Source: Cruorifilaria tuberocauda
Taxonomy: Eukaryota > Nematoda > Chromadorea > Rhabditida > Onchocercidae
Reading direction: 5' to 3'
Assembly: GCA_013365365.1 (NCBI GenBank)
Contig: JABVXU010000243.1
Span: 1 to 64,000 of the forward strand
Length of the DNA: 64,000 nucleotides
Shown: positions 25,536 through 40,400 of the stretch, piece by piece
How positions within the stretch are numbered: the first letter of the stretch is position 1
How the letters are laid out: each line of letters starts with the position of its first letter
Notes under the pieces: generated by a model
The model's database searches: none
What the model saw: the letters and a program-made list of their open reading frames with translations, nothing else
What the model was told of the DNA's origin: nothing
Program-made: the position numbers and the translations under genes

Positions 25536-28500
25536 CGATATTGTGATTTAATTTAAAATAATAGTAACTTGATTAAGCATCTTCACCATTTTTTTCTTTT
25601 GAATTCTAGAAATTAATACTGATAATACTGATAAAATGCATGAAATCATAGTTGTGTTAATTGATGATTATCAGTAGAACGATATATATTATAATTAACT
25701 ATATAATTATTAAATGATAATTCTATGTTCTTCTTAGCAGCTGAACTTGCATGGAATTTCAGTAGATTTCAATTTTTGAAAATCTGATAAAACGATCATT
25801 GGTGTTTTCATGATTTTCAAATTCTAGACGATGAATGTGAAATCCTTAAACCTCACTTGTAGAAAATATAAGCAAATTTTCACAATGTATAATTACATAA
25901 GTAGAATAGTTAAATGTGAAGTTAGCGTTGCAAGCATTGTAATTATGATTTAATGCTTTATTAACTCGTGTCACTTACTTTTTAAAATTGCAATTAATTG
26001 TAAGTAATAGTTTATATGTCATGTATTTCTCATAGTAAAAATTGTAAAAAGAAATTTTATTAAATAAAATTAAACTGTGGAGCTTTTTGTTTTCGGACAA
26101 TCACAGAAGAGTTAAAAATAATAATTTATATTATTCAGAATAAGAAAAAGCAATAATTTTTAATTGTTTAATAATTTTTTCAAAAATTTAATAACGTGAA
26201 AAAGTTATTTGCTTAGAAATCTATATTGAACTGTTTCATAATATAAAATTACTGAGGATGATAATGAAAATCATGGAAATAGAAGTGATAAGAATTAGAA
26301 AACTTGTTTATCACTGTATTGCTATCCAATGAAATTCTTCATATGACTTTAAGATAAAAGCTAGTGGAATACTAATTAATGCCTTGCAGTTATATCAATA
26401 TTTGGAAATGTTATTGACAAGTTGCAATATGCTTGAATGGATTTAATTTGTTAGCAAAGGGAAGAAAGATGAGGAATAACCATTTGATTGTTTTAATGCA
26501 TAATCGAGAAGTATTTAAGCGATTTGTATTCAGTGAAATGAATGGTACTAATTGATTTATATTTTAAACACATATATTGATCGATTTCTGGGATTTTTCC
26601 TGGGATTAATTGATCTATATATAAATATCTGTCTCAAGTTATTTGCCATAAATTTAAAGCTTAAAATTATGGAACTGTTTTCAATGATTTTTTTTGTGAA
26701 AATAAAAACTTTGTAATTTTACTTCTGACATATTTTAAAATGAACATTATCAGGTTGTTCAAATGATTACAGTGATAATGATAGTAATAATAGAATTCGT
26801 TGTAATAATTATGATGTGGACAGCTTGGAGAAATTAAAGATATGAAGAGAAAAGTTTAGATTAGCTATATGTTTAATATTATTCTATTTACAATCGACAT
26901 ATATCATTAACAACAAGTATATGTCATTAAATAATCACTCAATAAAGACATAATTACTGATAAAATATTCGCCGAAACATCATTGTCATCTAATTCATCA
27001 CTATCTTATAAAAAACTACAATTAATTCATATCATAACCGTTTTTCTGTCTCACTTTTCCTTTCTTTCTTTTTTTCTGACCAGGAAATTAGTTTGAAAAT
27101 GAAATTAAGTAAAATGCTTTATAAAAATACTGAAACAATAAAATAAATGAAGCAGAATAAGTAAGGAAATGAAAAAGGGCGAAAAATAAACATAGAAATA
27201 GATTAATAATTAATTAAATAAACAAAAAATGTCCATTAAATAGGATTATTTGTAAAAAGTATGATAACATCATCGTAGTGTGATAATAGCAATAAGTGAT
27301 AACAATTTATTACTTTTAAAATTTCACTTTTTCCGTATTTGCATCATAATTATCTGCCTAATCAAATTTTGCAGTTTTATTTTAAGGAAAAAAAAGAACA
27401 AGAAAGATGATAATGGCTTTAGGCTTACATTTATTAGGTATTTTATTCGATATCCTTCTCTGCTTATCTATTAGGGGTATATAATTTAGATTTGCCTCAT
27501 ATCTGCCTTTTATTTTTATATCACGATAATGAAACTATGAAATGATGGAAAAGTTATGAGAATTATGTGATAATAGGAAGATTTACCGTAAATTTTAACA
27601 TTCAAATTCTTTCGCTAAATTGTAATTTATAAATTAATTAACTTTATAAAATTTTTTAAATTTGAAAGTAAAAAATTGATTAATATTAATCACAAACTTA
27701 TTGATCCTTATTTCAACTATCAGTCAATTCTTTCCTTATCCTTTATTTTAAAGATACTAAAATATGAAATAAGTTGAATATAGCATATACTTGAAGCACA
27801 TAACTCTCCCGAACGTATACTTAATTCTTCGAATGTAATTTGATTTCAAAATCATGAATTCCAAAAATCTTCCCTAATATTTCGTTTTTCAATATCAGCC
27901 AAATATTGTCGATGAATACAACTTTCAAAAAAAAAAAATACAGTAAGTGACCATTATTTACTGTACTGCTACTGATAGAGTTAAATGTACTCAACAAATT
28001 AGATGAATCTAATATTTTTGTTGAATTAATCTATTATTTTTGAAATTTATAACCAAATTCAATCACTGCTACTCTTCTTTCAATTAATGATGAAATCAAA
28101 ATGAGTTTCGATTGGAAAGTTATCATCAAAATTAGGAAATTTTAATGGTTCAAGTGTAAACCACTTTCCGGTTGTTAATGCATGAAAGAAAGTATTAAAT
28201 AAAGTAAAATGCTTATAATTCGATTATTTCAAATGTTGTTTCTCCTAATGCTAATGTGCTTTTGCGCACTCTGTTTCCATAAACAAAGCAAGATATTAAG
28301 CATAATTTTAAACCGGATTTTAAGAATAAGGAAATTCAAAATGACAAGCAATTAAATAAAATTATGAAAGTGCATTTTGAGAAAAAAATAAATACATTAA
28401 CGACAGTATTATTCCTGGTTTTTTTTAAAAGAGGCTATTACATCAAAGTATTTCATACTGTTTAAGTTAAAGTTATCGTGAAAAACAGGTTTAAATGGCA

Positions 28501-31466
28501 ATGTCTGCAGCAACAATATTAATTTAAAAATTTTATTTTTTAAAAAGAAATACAAAAGGAGAAAGTGAAATTAGACAATGCTTGACGAAGTTTATATTTC
28601 TTGTTCGAAACACCTAAGTTTCTGCTTTTTTCTATTGTTTCCGCGTAACTTCCCATTTCAATGGACCAACTAACTTCTTTTTCATTTTTAAAAGGTTTAA
28701 TAGTAGAAGGAACAGGCGTTACTTGGAATATAGTCTCTTTTTAATTACAGCTGATAATAAAAGCTATAATATTTCTGCTTCAATGGCTTTTTCTGTTATA
28801 TATTTAATTTTAAGCTTGATAAATAGGAAATTAAGTGAACAAAAATTTTAATTAAATCAAATAATAAGAATGTTTAAAGAACATTTAAAAAATCACTCAT
28901 TTTGTACATTTTTTAAAACAATACAACTTGGTCCGGAAAAAGGTTGTAAGAGGAAGGAAAGGAGGAATTAGATTTCGTTTCAGCTTATTCACATTCATCC
29001 AAAAAAATAAGACAATCATTTGAAGGCATTCTCAGAGAACAATAATCCTCTTCAAACGATATTATATATCGAAAGAATTATCTTCAAGTTATTCACTCAA
29101 TCAACTACTTCTATCAATTTCTTGCAATTACTAAATAATTAGAAGACAATAAGTATTTTAGTACAATAATATGTTTGAAGATACAGTATAAAAATTTTAT
29201 AAATTGCTGTACAACTCCAGTAATAAACAACAAAGATGAAATTAGAACGGAAAAGCAGTAAATTACGAATGTAACGACATCAATCACCAATAATGGAGAA
29301 ATGTTAGTATTTCTTGAGTACGCTTTAAAACAACTTTCTATTATTGTTGAGAAATTGCATTCTGTATACTATGTAAATCAAAGCTGAATTTTATTTGATC
29401 TTATATTGAAAATATTTTTTACTTTTGAAAGTCGAATCAATTTCCACTGAGTAAATTAGCTCCAAAATTTTAAATAAATTCAGTTTGGCAATATGATAAA
29501 TTTAATCTTCAGATGAATTACTAACAAAGCTCGCAAATAGATCTAAAACTGAACTGTTATTTCAAAAATTTGCGATGTAAATCAAATGTTGCTGAATGAA
29601 TAGATACAACAAAATAGGAATGATCATTGCTTGCTTCTGAAGTTTTATCTAAGACAAATCTATTCTGGTTATTATGAATTCAAATTTTCTTCTCTTCTTG
29701 CAGCGATGAATTGATCTATTAGCAAAGATGACTGAAGTAATAAACGATTTTTTCTTTTAATTCATTTATAGTGCTGATTCAAACACATAAGTGGAGTTTT
29801 ATGCAACTCGCTAAAAAAAAGTAATACATACAAATATGGCTCGCTAAGAATTTCACTGTTGACAATTTAGACAAAATATGATTATTTTCAGCATGACAGT
29901 TGATCTTTTTTAACAAAAATAAATAAATAAGTGATCCCACCAAAAGGAAGCGAGAAGGAAATTAGAAAAAACAAAGAAGCAAGAAGGAGAGAAAAGAGGA
30001 AAAGTTTACAAAGAGAGAAACAAAAATTGAATTGTTAAGTTTCAATTATACGACAATTTTTCTTCCATTAATTCACCTACTTTGCGGAATTTTTCTTATG
30101 ATAGAGAGAGAAATTTAATTTCATTTTCCTAAGAAAGCATTCAATAAAGAAATTTACAATCAAAATAAAGCGTATTTCCAGTCTGATTAAATTATATGGA
30201 GAAGAAAAAAATCAAAGGCTTTAAAAAAATAACACAAAGCAGGTTTAAAAATTTCATTTCAATCCTTTCGGAATTGAAGTAGCAGGACAAAAATGAAAAA
30301 ATAGAAAAAAATGAAGGCAAAAAATTGTCTGAGATAAGGCGCTGGCGATGCATTACGATTGTGCGATATTGTTAATTAAGGGTTGAAACTGTCTGAAGAT
30401 TCCGAATAACGAATCTACGTATATAATAAATCTTACGCAAAAATAAATGAAATTAATTTCAAATGTTTTTACTTTCAAAGTTTCAAAGTCTCAGTAAAAG
30501 CTTGTATATAGGATACAGAGAGTATAACAACCTGAGAGAGATGAACCAGAAAAGTTTTAGATATCATTTACAATCTTCATAAATGGAGGAAATTTAGAAA
30601 TGGAATCTTGTGAAATCTAAAAATTTGAAGGAACTTACAGTTCGCAAAAATGACAAAATTTCCCTCAGAAAAAATAGTAAAAATAGAAAGGAATTAAGCG
30701 ATCTCAAAGCTGCCACTGATAATAATAATAATAAATAATATACCAGTAATAACAGTAACAAAAAGGTGAATAATATAGAATTAAGAATGGAAAGGCACAA
30801 AAAATTTAAGCAGTGCCTCACCAACAAAAGCATTGTACATAAACATTAAGACAACTAAAAGACATGTTGTAGAAGGATAAAAAGAATAAAGAATTAGCAT
30901 ATCATTTGCCGTATTCTAAATCAAGCCGATACAATTAATCACAGTCATTATTAAACGGTGAGCATGAGTTAAGAAGATAGAGATAATTCTTCTTAAAGCG
31001 CAATGACACAAAAGTTATTTTGAATGTAGTAATTTTCACATTTAAATAAGAGCATCGAGCTACTTTATAATACAATTATTCGCAAGAAGATAAGGCAACT
31101 TTTTCCTGGAAATTAATATTTGATAACATTTCAAATAAATACAGTTGATTTTTGAGAGCTGAAATTTCAACTATACGCAGTGTCCCATAAGATTACATGA
31201 ATGGTAAGTTTTTGTTGATAAAACTGGTTCAGAAACAAGAATTTTCAAATTTTCCAACTAAATTTCTTAATTTTCGAACCAAGTAGAAATGAAGTCAAAA
31301 ACAGAAGAATGTATCATGAAATTCACAATGAACAAAAATCTTTAGTTAATGTACTTCGATTTGTATTGAAACGGATTTCAAAAAAAAAAATTACCACTTC
31401 TTTTCACAAGGCTAAATAATCAACGAGATACAAGATTCGAAATAGCGTTTCAATCTCTGTCAGAGA
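25536..31466. other. Gene-poor 5.9 kb interval
   Basis: Very AT-rich. I found no splice-bounded coding exon with recognisable protein character. The longest frames (about 27280-27474 plus, 30594-30833 minus) are low-complexity Leu/Phe/Ser runs typical of translated AT-rich DNA. The interval includes the upstream region of the secreted-protein gene and the 3' flank of the NHL gene. Confidence 0.55.
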
Positions 31467-34400
31467 TTAAACCTGGTTCGGTTTCCTTGTTGGTCTTGGT
31501 TGCGAAACAGCTCTTCTTTTTGACTTGGACGTTTCCGGGGTGACTGTGCAACATGACAGTGCTAATGCACCATTTAATAAATACCTTACACAGATAACTT
31601 CCCGACGAGCAAAACAAGCCATATAAACCCAATCACCCTATAAAAGGAATTATATATGTTTGTCCTTATCTACATTTGATATTTAAGCAATTCCATTGAG
31701 AAAGCAACAGCTTTAATCCTCATCTAGTAATCCTGCAGAATAAACCTAATTCTAATGCAAGCACGTGAAATTAAAAAAAAGATTAACTTACATGTGCAGC
31801 AATTCCGAGGACTTCTTGGGGGCCTAGTGAGACAGGGATAACAATTTCTTTTATGTAACGCATTCCTTTTGCACTGCTCAACAATGCCCATAAACGACTA
31901 GTGGCATAATCAAGTACCAACAAATTTCCGAACTGAAAGATATTGAATGCACGTAATTTAGGATTCGAAAGTTAAAAAGCAAATACATATGATTAAAAAA
32001 CAGCATCATACAAATAAATGTATTTGCCAGCTTACTGAATCAACAATAGCACTGGCCGGATTCTTTATATATTCATATAGTTTGTATGTCTTCGTTAAGT
32101 CATATTCGTTAATTAGAGTTCCAGTGTGATCCGCTACAAACAGTAATATACGGTTCTGCGCTGCATCACACGTTAATAGCACAACGGCTCTAAAAAGTGA
32201 TCCAACTGATGATTTCGATTAAAGATGAGTTCCGAGCTCAAAGATAGCACTGAATGAATGCAATATTTCTTTCTTACCGCAGATCTACGATTTTATCTCA
32301 TTATCAATGAAACCGTCATAAGTGCATTAAACTATATTAAATACTTTTTATGTAAACAAAAACTTTAACTAAGAGTTGCCAAGTAACCCACAATCTTGCC
32401 AAATACCAATTATTATGATTTTTTTAAATCTCATCCCTTAGTGAAGAAATTCAAAAACAAACTTGTACTCGGCCTGATCTTCAGCCACTCGGAGATACTG
32501 ATACCGAGTTTTCCTCGATTCCTTCAAGATCTTCCATCCCTCAAAAAGAAAGTAAAATTTAAAAAATTTTGGCACTTTGTGTAAGTCGACGGCTATTTTT
32601 ACAGAAAATGCATTATTTCAAAATTTAATTTCTTGAGTTCATTATCTCAGAGAGTTAACCGAACTAAAAAATTTGTATAAAAAGGCTGACCTTCCTAGAT
32701 TGATTATACATCCATATTGCTGAACGATGGTTGTCTCCGGAAACTGCAAATAATTCACCGCGTGGACTCACTGTTATCCACCGGGTTCTGCTCAACTCAA
32801 TCTTTGGTTCTTTGGGACAAGGAATTACCTACGAAAAAGAATATATATATAGCTCAAAGGAAGATTGGATAAATTCAAATAATCTCAAAACATCAGATCT
32901 AGAAACATTTTGAAGTAAACGAACTTATGAAAAAATTTACCTCTACTTTTTTGAAACGATTTGTAATATCAAACGCATGTATGCTTCTTCCTTTGCTATG
33001 CATCACGCTAACTAGAAGATGCCAATTTGTCGGATCGATAGCCAATGACGATGCCGAACTATCCCGTGTTGGCAAATGTTGCAATACTTCGCCTTTACAT
33101 GTCACTATATATACACCTAGAACGAAAAACATAATCTTTAAAGCTACAAAATCCAGAAAACTGAAAAAAAGCACAAGATGATGCATGTTGAAAAAATCTC
33201 ATTATTCAATCCTTCAGTTCTCAAAATTCGAGGAGGAAAGATTAAAATTCATGATACGAGATCGCTGAAACGAAATTCAAGTATCCAAGTCAAAAAAATT
33301 TTCCCACGTTTCAGTATTAAGCGAGTGAGACAAATAAAACATATTAAGAACCTAAACGATCTTTCGAAAGCTTACCTCCACAACTATCGGAAATAGCGAG
33401 CAATTGCTTTTTGGTGAAAATATTAGGTAAAGAAATAATATCAATTGGTCGTGAAAACAACTGTTCACCGAAACGCATGAAATTTGACTCTGTAGACAGG
33501 TTCCCTAAGGTAACGGTGGTTGACGTTGAAAGGTTACAGCTAGATATCGTCTGCTCAAATAATGGAGCTTGCAACTGCAAAGCAAAGGTGTTCTAAGAAA
33601 AATTAAAATCTTTAAAAATGCAGATTTCCAAATCCAAAACCGAAGTTCACAAATTGAAAATATGATATGAATTTGGTTACATTTACAAAACAGAGGTTAA
33701 TGAAAAAGGAGAACTTCCGCAAGGCACATCCTTATTTTCTTTAAAATCAGTAATTAAAATTCAAATGTTTCATTTCTATAGCTTTCTCTTTTTTCAAAAA
33801 TATGTGTACCTCTTTTGTCTTTCAAAAAAAGAAGAGATAAAACAGTTAATTTAAAACAATGATAAGACTAACGTCACGACTATCGTATGAACTATCCGTT
33901 TGACAAACGGGAATGGAAGATGCAGCCGAAGGACTTGTCGAACTAAAAATATATTATGAAAAATCAATTTTCGGTTTTTTGGCGAACCTTAAAATACGGA
34001 GAAAATGGATAAACAGAAATATGGAGAGTAACAATAAGAGTAATAATAATAAAGAATGAAGAAAGAAATGCGCAATACATATTACTTGAAAGTTTCTTCT
34101 TTTAAAGCGCAAGCTGAATCTGATTCATCGGTGAGTGAAGATTCCCGGAATGACTGCCTCATTCCACGAACCTAAAATCCAAATATGAGAAAAATAAATA
34201 AAAAAATTCATTAATAAAAAATGAAATAAAGTAAATAAAATTAGTGGAATAAAGTCAAAGCATATAGAAGTGAAAAAAAGAGTGAAATGGAGCAAAACAG
34301 AGATAAAAAACATATAATATATAAAAAATGTGTAGAAGTGAGCTGAAAATAAAACAAAATGGACGAAATAATAAATGGAATGCAGACTTTATAGAGGTGC

Positions 34401-37400
34401 AAATTCTTCATTTCAAAACTTACAAAAACACTGGGTTCAAGCGGTATCTGTGTCCTATTATTTTCAGTGGACAGCTGCCTATCTGATACTTCGCTGGGAC
34501 TTGATTTTTCTTTAGCTAATTCACTAAATGGTCTTGAATCAATCGATGATGCATTATTTTCCGAGCGATTTGCAGGAATATCCGAAGAAACAAGCGTTGG
34601 AAGAGAGGATGTTGTCCGTTCCACCGTTATAGACGTTGATTTCGTCATTGAAAAACTGAAAACAAAAGCAAAAAAGAGGAGATATTCAGACATTTTTGAA
34701 ACCAATTTAAATTCGAGTTACAATTTCTTTCAGCTAAAACGTGAAACTTTGAAAACCTAAGGCATTGTAGGCTATCAACACTATTATTTCAATCAAATCT
34801 TTAAAATATATATATTTAAACATTTAAAATTCGATTCAAATTTAGAGACGAACAGGTTTTGTCATAATTTAACACAGTAAAATAATGAAGTTTCTCCCTT
34901 ATTTCAGTGTTTAGAACCATACAGCATTAAACGTTTACTGAAAAGCTAACTTTTAAAGCTATACAATTCGAAAACCAAAAACGAATGATTAGAGAATAAA
35001 AAAGTTGCAAGGAAGACCTCAATCCAACTCAAAATCTTCTAAATTTGAATCGAATTTTAAACTATTCTGAAAAAGCTGGATAATAAAAATAACGATAACA
35101 AAATTTAGAAACCTGGAAAGAACGACATACCTACTTTTCATACTACGATAGCTGCCGAAATGTCGTGATCGTCGCTCAGACAAGGTATCTTCTGCTACTT
35201 CTTGCTTTTCAATTAAATACTTTGCACACCTAGCAGCACTCCATGCTGATGGCAATGCGGCGCTAAATTTTACTTGGCACGAATTTTGTTCCTAAAAAAC
35301 TAAACTTCCTGAAAAATTAAATTACAAATTTCTTGTTCTCCTCTCATTTTCTGCTTCATATTTCATTTAGTGAGAATTTCTTCTCTTTCAATTTCCAAAA
35401 AGTTTTCAAAGAACCTTTATTAGTAAAAGGATCAAAATCTAAAGAAAATCAAATTCAAAATAACTCACGTCTCCATTATCGCATGTGATATTGGCCATAC
35501 GACAAACTTCAGAAATCAAATTCTTCAGACTAAAAAGATCTATTAATATATTTATAATATGATATCGTAGTCGCATTAATATGGCTTAAATTGCAAATTC
35601 TTTGCTTCCCAGTAGTTCTTTGTCTTATGTATAATGAATGAAACTTAACGGTAAATTTAAATTCAAATCAACGTCTCTTCCGAAAGCTAATCGATTGATA
35701 ATATTAAGAGAGACTGAAACCAACCGTTCAGGATCCTTGGTGCACATAGTCCAAACTCGATGAGCTGGCCTGGTAGGCGAAAGCATATGATAAGGAGGTC
35801 GACTAAGTACTGACGAATTACTGTCTCCCAACTCGCACAAAGCCTGCAAATTTGAAAATTCCTCCGAGTACAACTTCCATTTCCGCTCTACGAATGACCA
35901 TTATCAAATAGAATAAAGATTATAAATACCACTATGTCTTTTATGTAATATGCCTAATATATCATCTTAAAAACAAATAAATAGAGAAATCCTATTTTAT
36001 CAATTAACCTTCCGAAGTGTGACATTACAAAATAGCGCACTAATTTGGTTTAAAAGACTGCCATATTTCAGCTACGTTAAATTAATTATTGAATTTTATT
36101 CAATAATACATGAGAAGACATTACACGCGTTGTTTACTAAAACCAGTATCCTAGTCCCAATAGATATATAGATAAATGTTCACAAAAAGTTAATTGATTT
36201 ATTCGAAAATTTGCGCAGCACCTAACTGTCACAATGAAAACAAGAAAATTTATCCAAACCTAAATACCACAATGTGCAGAAATGTATATTAAAGCATAAA
36301 TTAAAATTGGAAATTTCTGAAACAGTCAAGCTTTCTGTTCGAACATTATTGATTCGCAACCGGATATTGGAAAAATAAATCAAATAACACGTTCGCTTAT
36401 TACTAGAAGAAAATAATCATTAAAAAAAAATTAAAAATAAATGTAACAAACTCTGTTAAGCCTCGAAATAAGCAAACGATCCGGTTCATTCAATTCTTCA
36501 AGACGTTTACGGAGAAGATCAACCAAGTGACATTCCAGCTAAAATTGAAACTAAATATTCGATGAAAAATCTTTTATGGATGATCGTCATTTTGCTAATG
36601 ACGATAAGGATTATTAATGTCTTTCCATAAATTAAGCACGCATTGTTAACTACAGAAGTTTTAGAATTTTTCAGTGTTTGTAACTTACAGCAGCAACCCA
36701 AGTTTCAACGATCGTTTGCTATACAAAACTATTAAGACCTCTAGTGTTTTATTTTTTCATCGAGTCTGCTTATTTTGCGTTTATTATTTTTCATTACTAA
36801 TAAGTTTCAAACAGTAGCGAATTTGCAAGAAACATGCTTATAATCTTATATGATTTGAATCCTCCAACAAATTAATTATCATTTCATTCACAAAAAAAAA
36901 TGTATGGTCTCAACAGATTTTAATAAAAATCCAAGCAGAAAAATGATTTAAACAAACTGAGAAATGATCTGCTAAATCTGGATAATCGATCAAATCCAGG
37001 ACTTACAAAGGATGAAACGAATACACGTTCGTCCACTTGAGTGGATAATGAATGTGTATTCAACTTTCATGGGATTTTGTGTAATGATATCTTAGAAAAG
37101 AGTTACACTTACAGTAGCGGTGAATTCGCGTATTTGCATTTCGAATTCTTTAGCAAGATTAGACCGTGTAGAGCATCTTCCTTCCAATGCCTGCATTATT
37201 GAACGATACAACTCCTGTCGACCCCATTTGCCACTCCGATGCTCCGTGTGTCCATTCATTAAATGACAAACACTGCAACGAAAATACCATTTAGAATGAA
37301 GTAAAAGCATTAACTGAAATATAAAATACACTCCTTTCCTTTGATCCTAATTAAAAAATTTGTTACATTGTCTGTAAAACTTCCTTATTCTACAAGCATA

Positions 37401-40400
37401 ATTGCAGGACAGAAGTAGGATAAACATGTAGCTTTCAATTACTGTACAAAATTATGCCGATTTAAAAAGGGAATAGGTAAAACAAATTATCCGTACCAGC
37501 AGAAAATAGATGAAATTTTAAAGAACCCCTAAATTCTGCAATGTCTAGAGCTGATCTCTTATGTATTTCAGAAAATTATAATAAAATTATAAAATCTTCC
37601 TTAGTTCGGAATTTTTCGGTATCGCCGAATGTAAAATTTTGGATTTGGGATCGAATATTAGAAATCAAACTTTTCTTGGACAAAAAAATTCAGTGTCAAA
37701 TACAATTTTTGAAAAAAAAAAATATTTGAAGACAATATAATACGAACCGAACAGCTCGCCTTATAATGTCTTTCTATAACAGTTGGCTAAGTGCACGAAG
37801 AGTAATCAGAATTGTCTTTTAAAAGCAGGTTTTTGTTTTTTTTCACTTTGGCTCTATCCTATGTCGATAAATTTCATGAACCTTGCTCTTGTTCAGCTAA
37901 TTTCCAGATCGAAATGTGAAACTATAGCTTAGAGACCAAGCGTAAATCCTCAAGAGAGCAAACAGAGAGACGCATAGACAAACGAACAAATGAGAGAGGA
38001 TGGAGGAATGAGAATAGTCGGCCATGAAAAAACAAATATAATGGACAGTGATGAAGGATGCTTATTTGCTTTTTATAGACTAAAAAGCAGCACGGAATGT
38101 CAGACTATATAAACTAGGCTTTGAATCATTTTTTATCCTGCGACTCCGTTTTTCCAACTCATCGTATCGAATTTGTGGTCGAGGTATCAGATTTCAAATT
38201 TCCTCTTTCTTTCTTTCATTTCACTATTCCCGTAACAAACCAACAATTATCTATATGGTTCTTATTGAAAGTCATAATTATTATCCAAAAATATTTTTTT
38301 CATTAAAATTTACATCTCGTGTTGAAATTTTGATTAGTTTTAATGTCCACAATCTCCATCTTTTCTACAACCAATCCTTTAATGCTCTTCCTAGCACCGA
38401 ATAGGAAAACCTGCATCTGGAAATATTGTCAAGATGCTTTTTTAATAAAATCCACTTGCGATATGTCAATAATTTGGATAGTTCTTCGAAAATTAATTAC
38501 ACAGCATCTGTCAAACTAGCCTACTTAATTGAGCTTGCATAATACAGTTGCTGTTTCCATTCTATACATCAATGGAACGATAAAGTATTATGCACATCGA
38601 AAGAATGTTCGAATAAACAATGCTATCTCCTACCTAAGTTGAGATGTCTTTTTAATAGTTCACCACGCACCCATTCGTGATGTATTAAAATATTCATGAT
38701 TAGCTCGTATCAACTACTCAGAGAATTTACTTATTTTTAATTTCTATACGATCAAATAGGGTATCTGAACATTAACATAGGAAAGATAGCATAAATAAAA
38801 GAATTCAAATATTAACTCCAACAAAAGACATTTTGATTAAATTTATCAATAATTTCAAAAAACATGAGAATTCTCCTGGTTAGTATCTTTCTTAAAAATG
38901 AACTTGAAATGACTAAAACTATCTTAAAAAAGATGAGTATGGGTATAAAGATGAGTGTCGAAATAATAATGTAATGATAAGGAAATTACAAAATGAAAAA
39001 TTAAATGAAGATGAAACTTTTATTCACAGAAAACTTTGATGATTGAATTCTAATTTTTGCAATTTTAGCAGTTTTACTTTGCATCCATAATGTATGCTAG
39101 TCACTGTTTAATATATACAGTCAAACAGGTGAAAATCTTAACCTCATCAAATTTCGTGGATTGCACATTTTAATTTAAGGCACATTCTCATACAATTAAC
39201 AAGACACTTTCTTTCAACAAGCACATATTGCCTTGGATCTTTAATAAAATTTAACTTAGTGTAGTTTTACTAGTTAGCACGTTATCATAACTCCTTAATG
39301 TAATACCTTTCTTAATTTTAACAGAGATATTATCGTTATAAAAGTCTCCTTGGAAAAATGACTTAAATTTTCCACTGATGAAATTATTAGAACTCCAGAA
39401 ATAATACTCACCAACAGTATAACATTTCATTCGATGATCCTTATTTGTATACAATTAAGCCCATGATTGAAGCAAATTTAATCTAATAAAGGTAAAAGTA
39501 ACTGTTACAACTACAACTATACAGATATCCTAAAAATATTGTCCAGAAAAATTAATTTAACATGCAATCGAAAAGAGATAACTAAAGAAAATTATACGAA
39601 GTTTTTTCTATGCCACAATCCGTCACAGTTTTTGCTACTAATGAAAGCATTAATTGCAATTTTTCCTTTCACATGCCTTAAGATATTTCCATTTCCAAGT
39701 CATCTTGATTACAGTATTGCCGTACTTCATGGGTCATATTAAATATGTATCGTAAATGCAAATTAATTATGCCGGCCGTGACTCTAGTTTCGTGCGTGTA
39801 TTTTCCTTTATACCAAACAGTGAACCAAACTATTCCAAATATTTCCTTGATCTTCACCTTATTTTTTCTATCATCCCAAAAAAATCGATCAACAGCATAA
39901 TTTTTCATTTTCTATTGCTGAAATAAATATTTCCTCCTCATCAAATTGCTGACAAGACCATGTAACTCATCTCCAAGCCATCAACAATTTTTTCTAATTA
40001 ACTTCAGCGATGAAAAGAGACAGGGAAAATTTAATCCATGCACAACTGTGGGTTCAAAGTGATTTTTTTTCTCGCTAAAAAATTAATCCGCTTTTAGTGC
40101 TATGGATTCTGTTCCGGAATCTTGCAGTACTGTAACGCATGCAAAGCTTCTAATAATAAAAAATTGTTTAATTACTTTTTATCTATACCGGAAAATTTTT
40201 TAACAGAAGTTTGTCTTATGCAACAAATGTTACCATTATAATTGTCTGCTATCTTGCATAGGTTATTAATGTTTTGAATCAAATTCAATTTAGTGAACTC
40301 ACTTTTCTCGAAAATCTAATTTTTTCAAGAAGCTTCCTAAAATTGCAGAATTTATAGCTGTAATAATTTCTTATAAAATAATTCATCGGTCGAACTAAAT

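Noticed and set aside
30594..30833. 79-codon Leu-rich minus-strand frame
   Set aside because: Low-complexity translation of AT-rich repeats (ATA/TAA runs), not a membrane protein gene.
34467..34760. 97-codon plus-strand open frame
   Set aside because: Antisense shadow of the Ser-rich linker exon of the NHL gene.
38629..38694. Exon-like [20 protein letters not shown] with GTAGGA donor, minus strand
   Set aside because: Considered as the missing NHL 5' exon, but its phase (1) does not fit the 37272 acceptor; the 48651 exon fits in phase and completes the B-box.
39678..39908. 76-codon minus-strand frame
   Set aside because: No splice context, no motif, inside a large intron. Not enough support.
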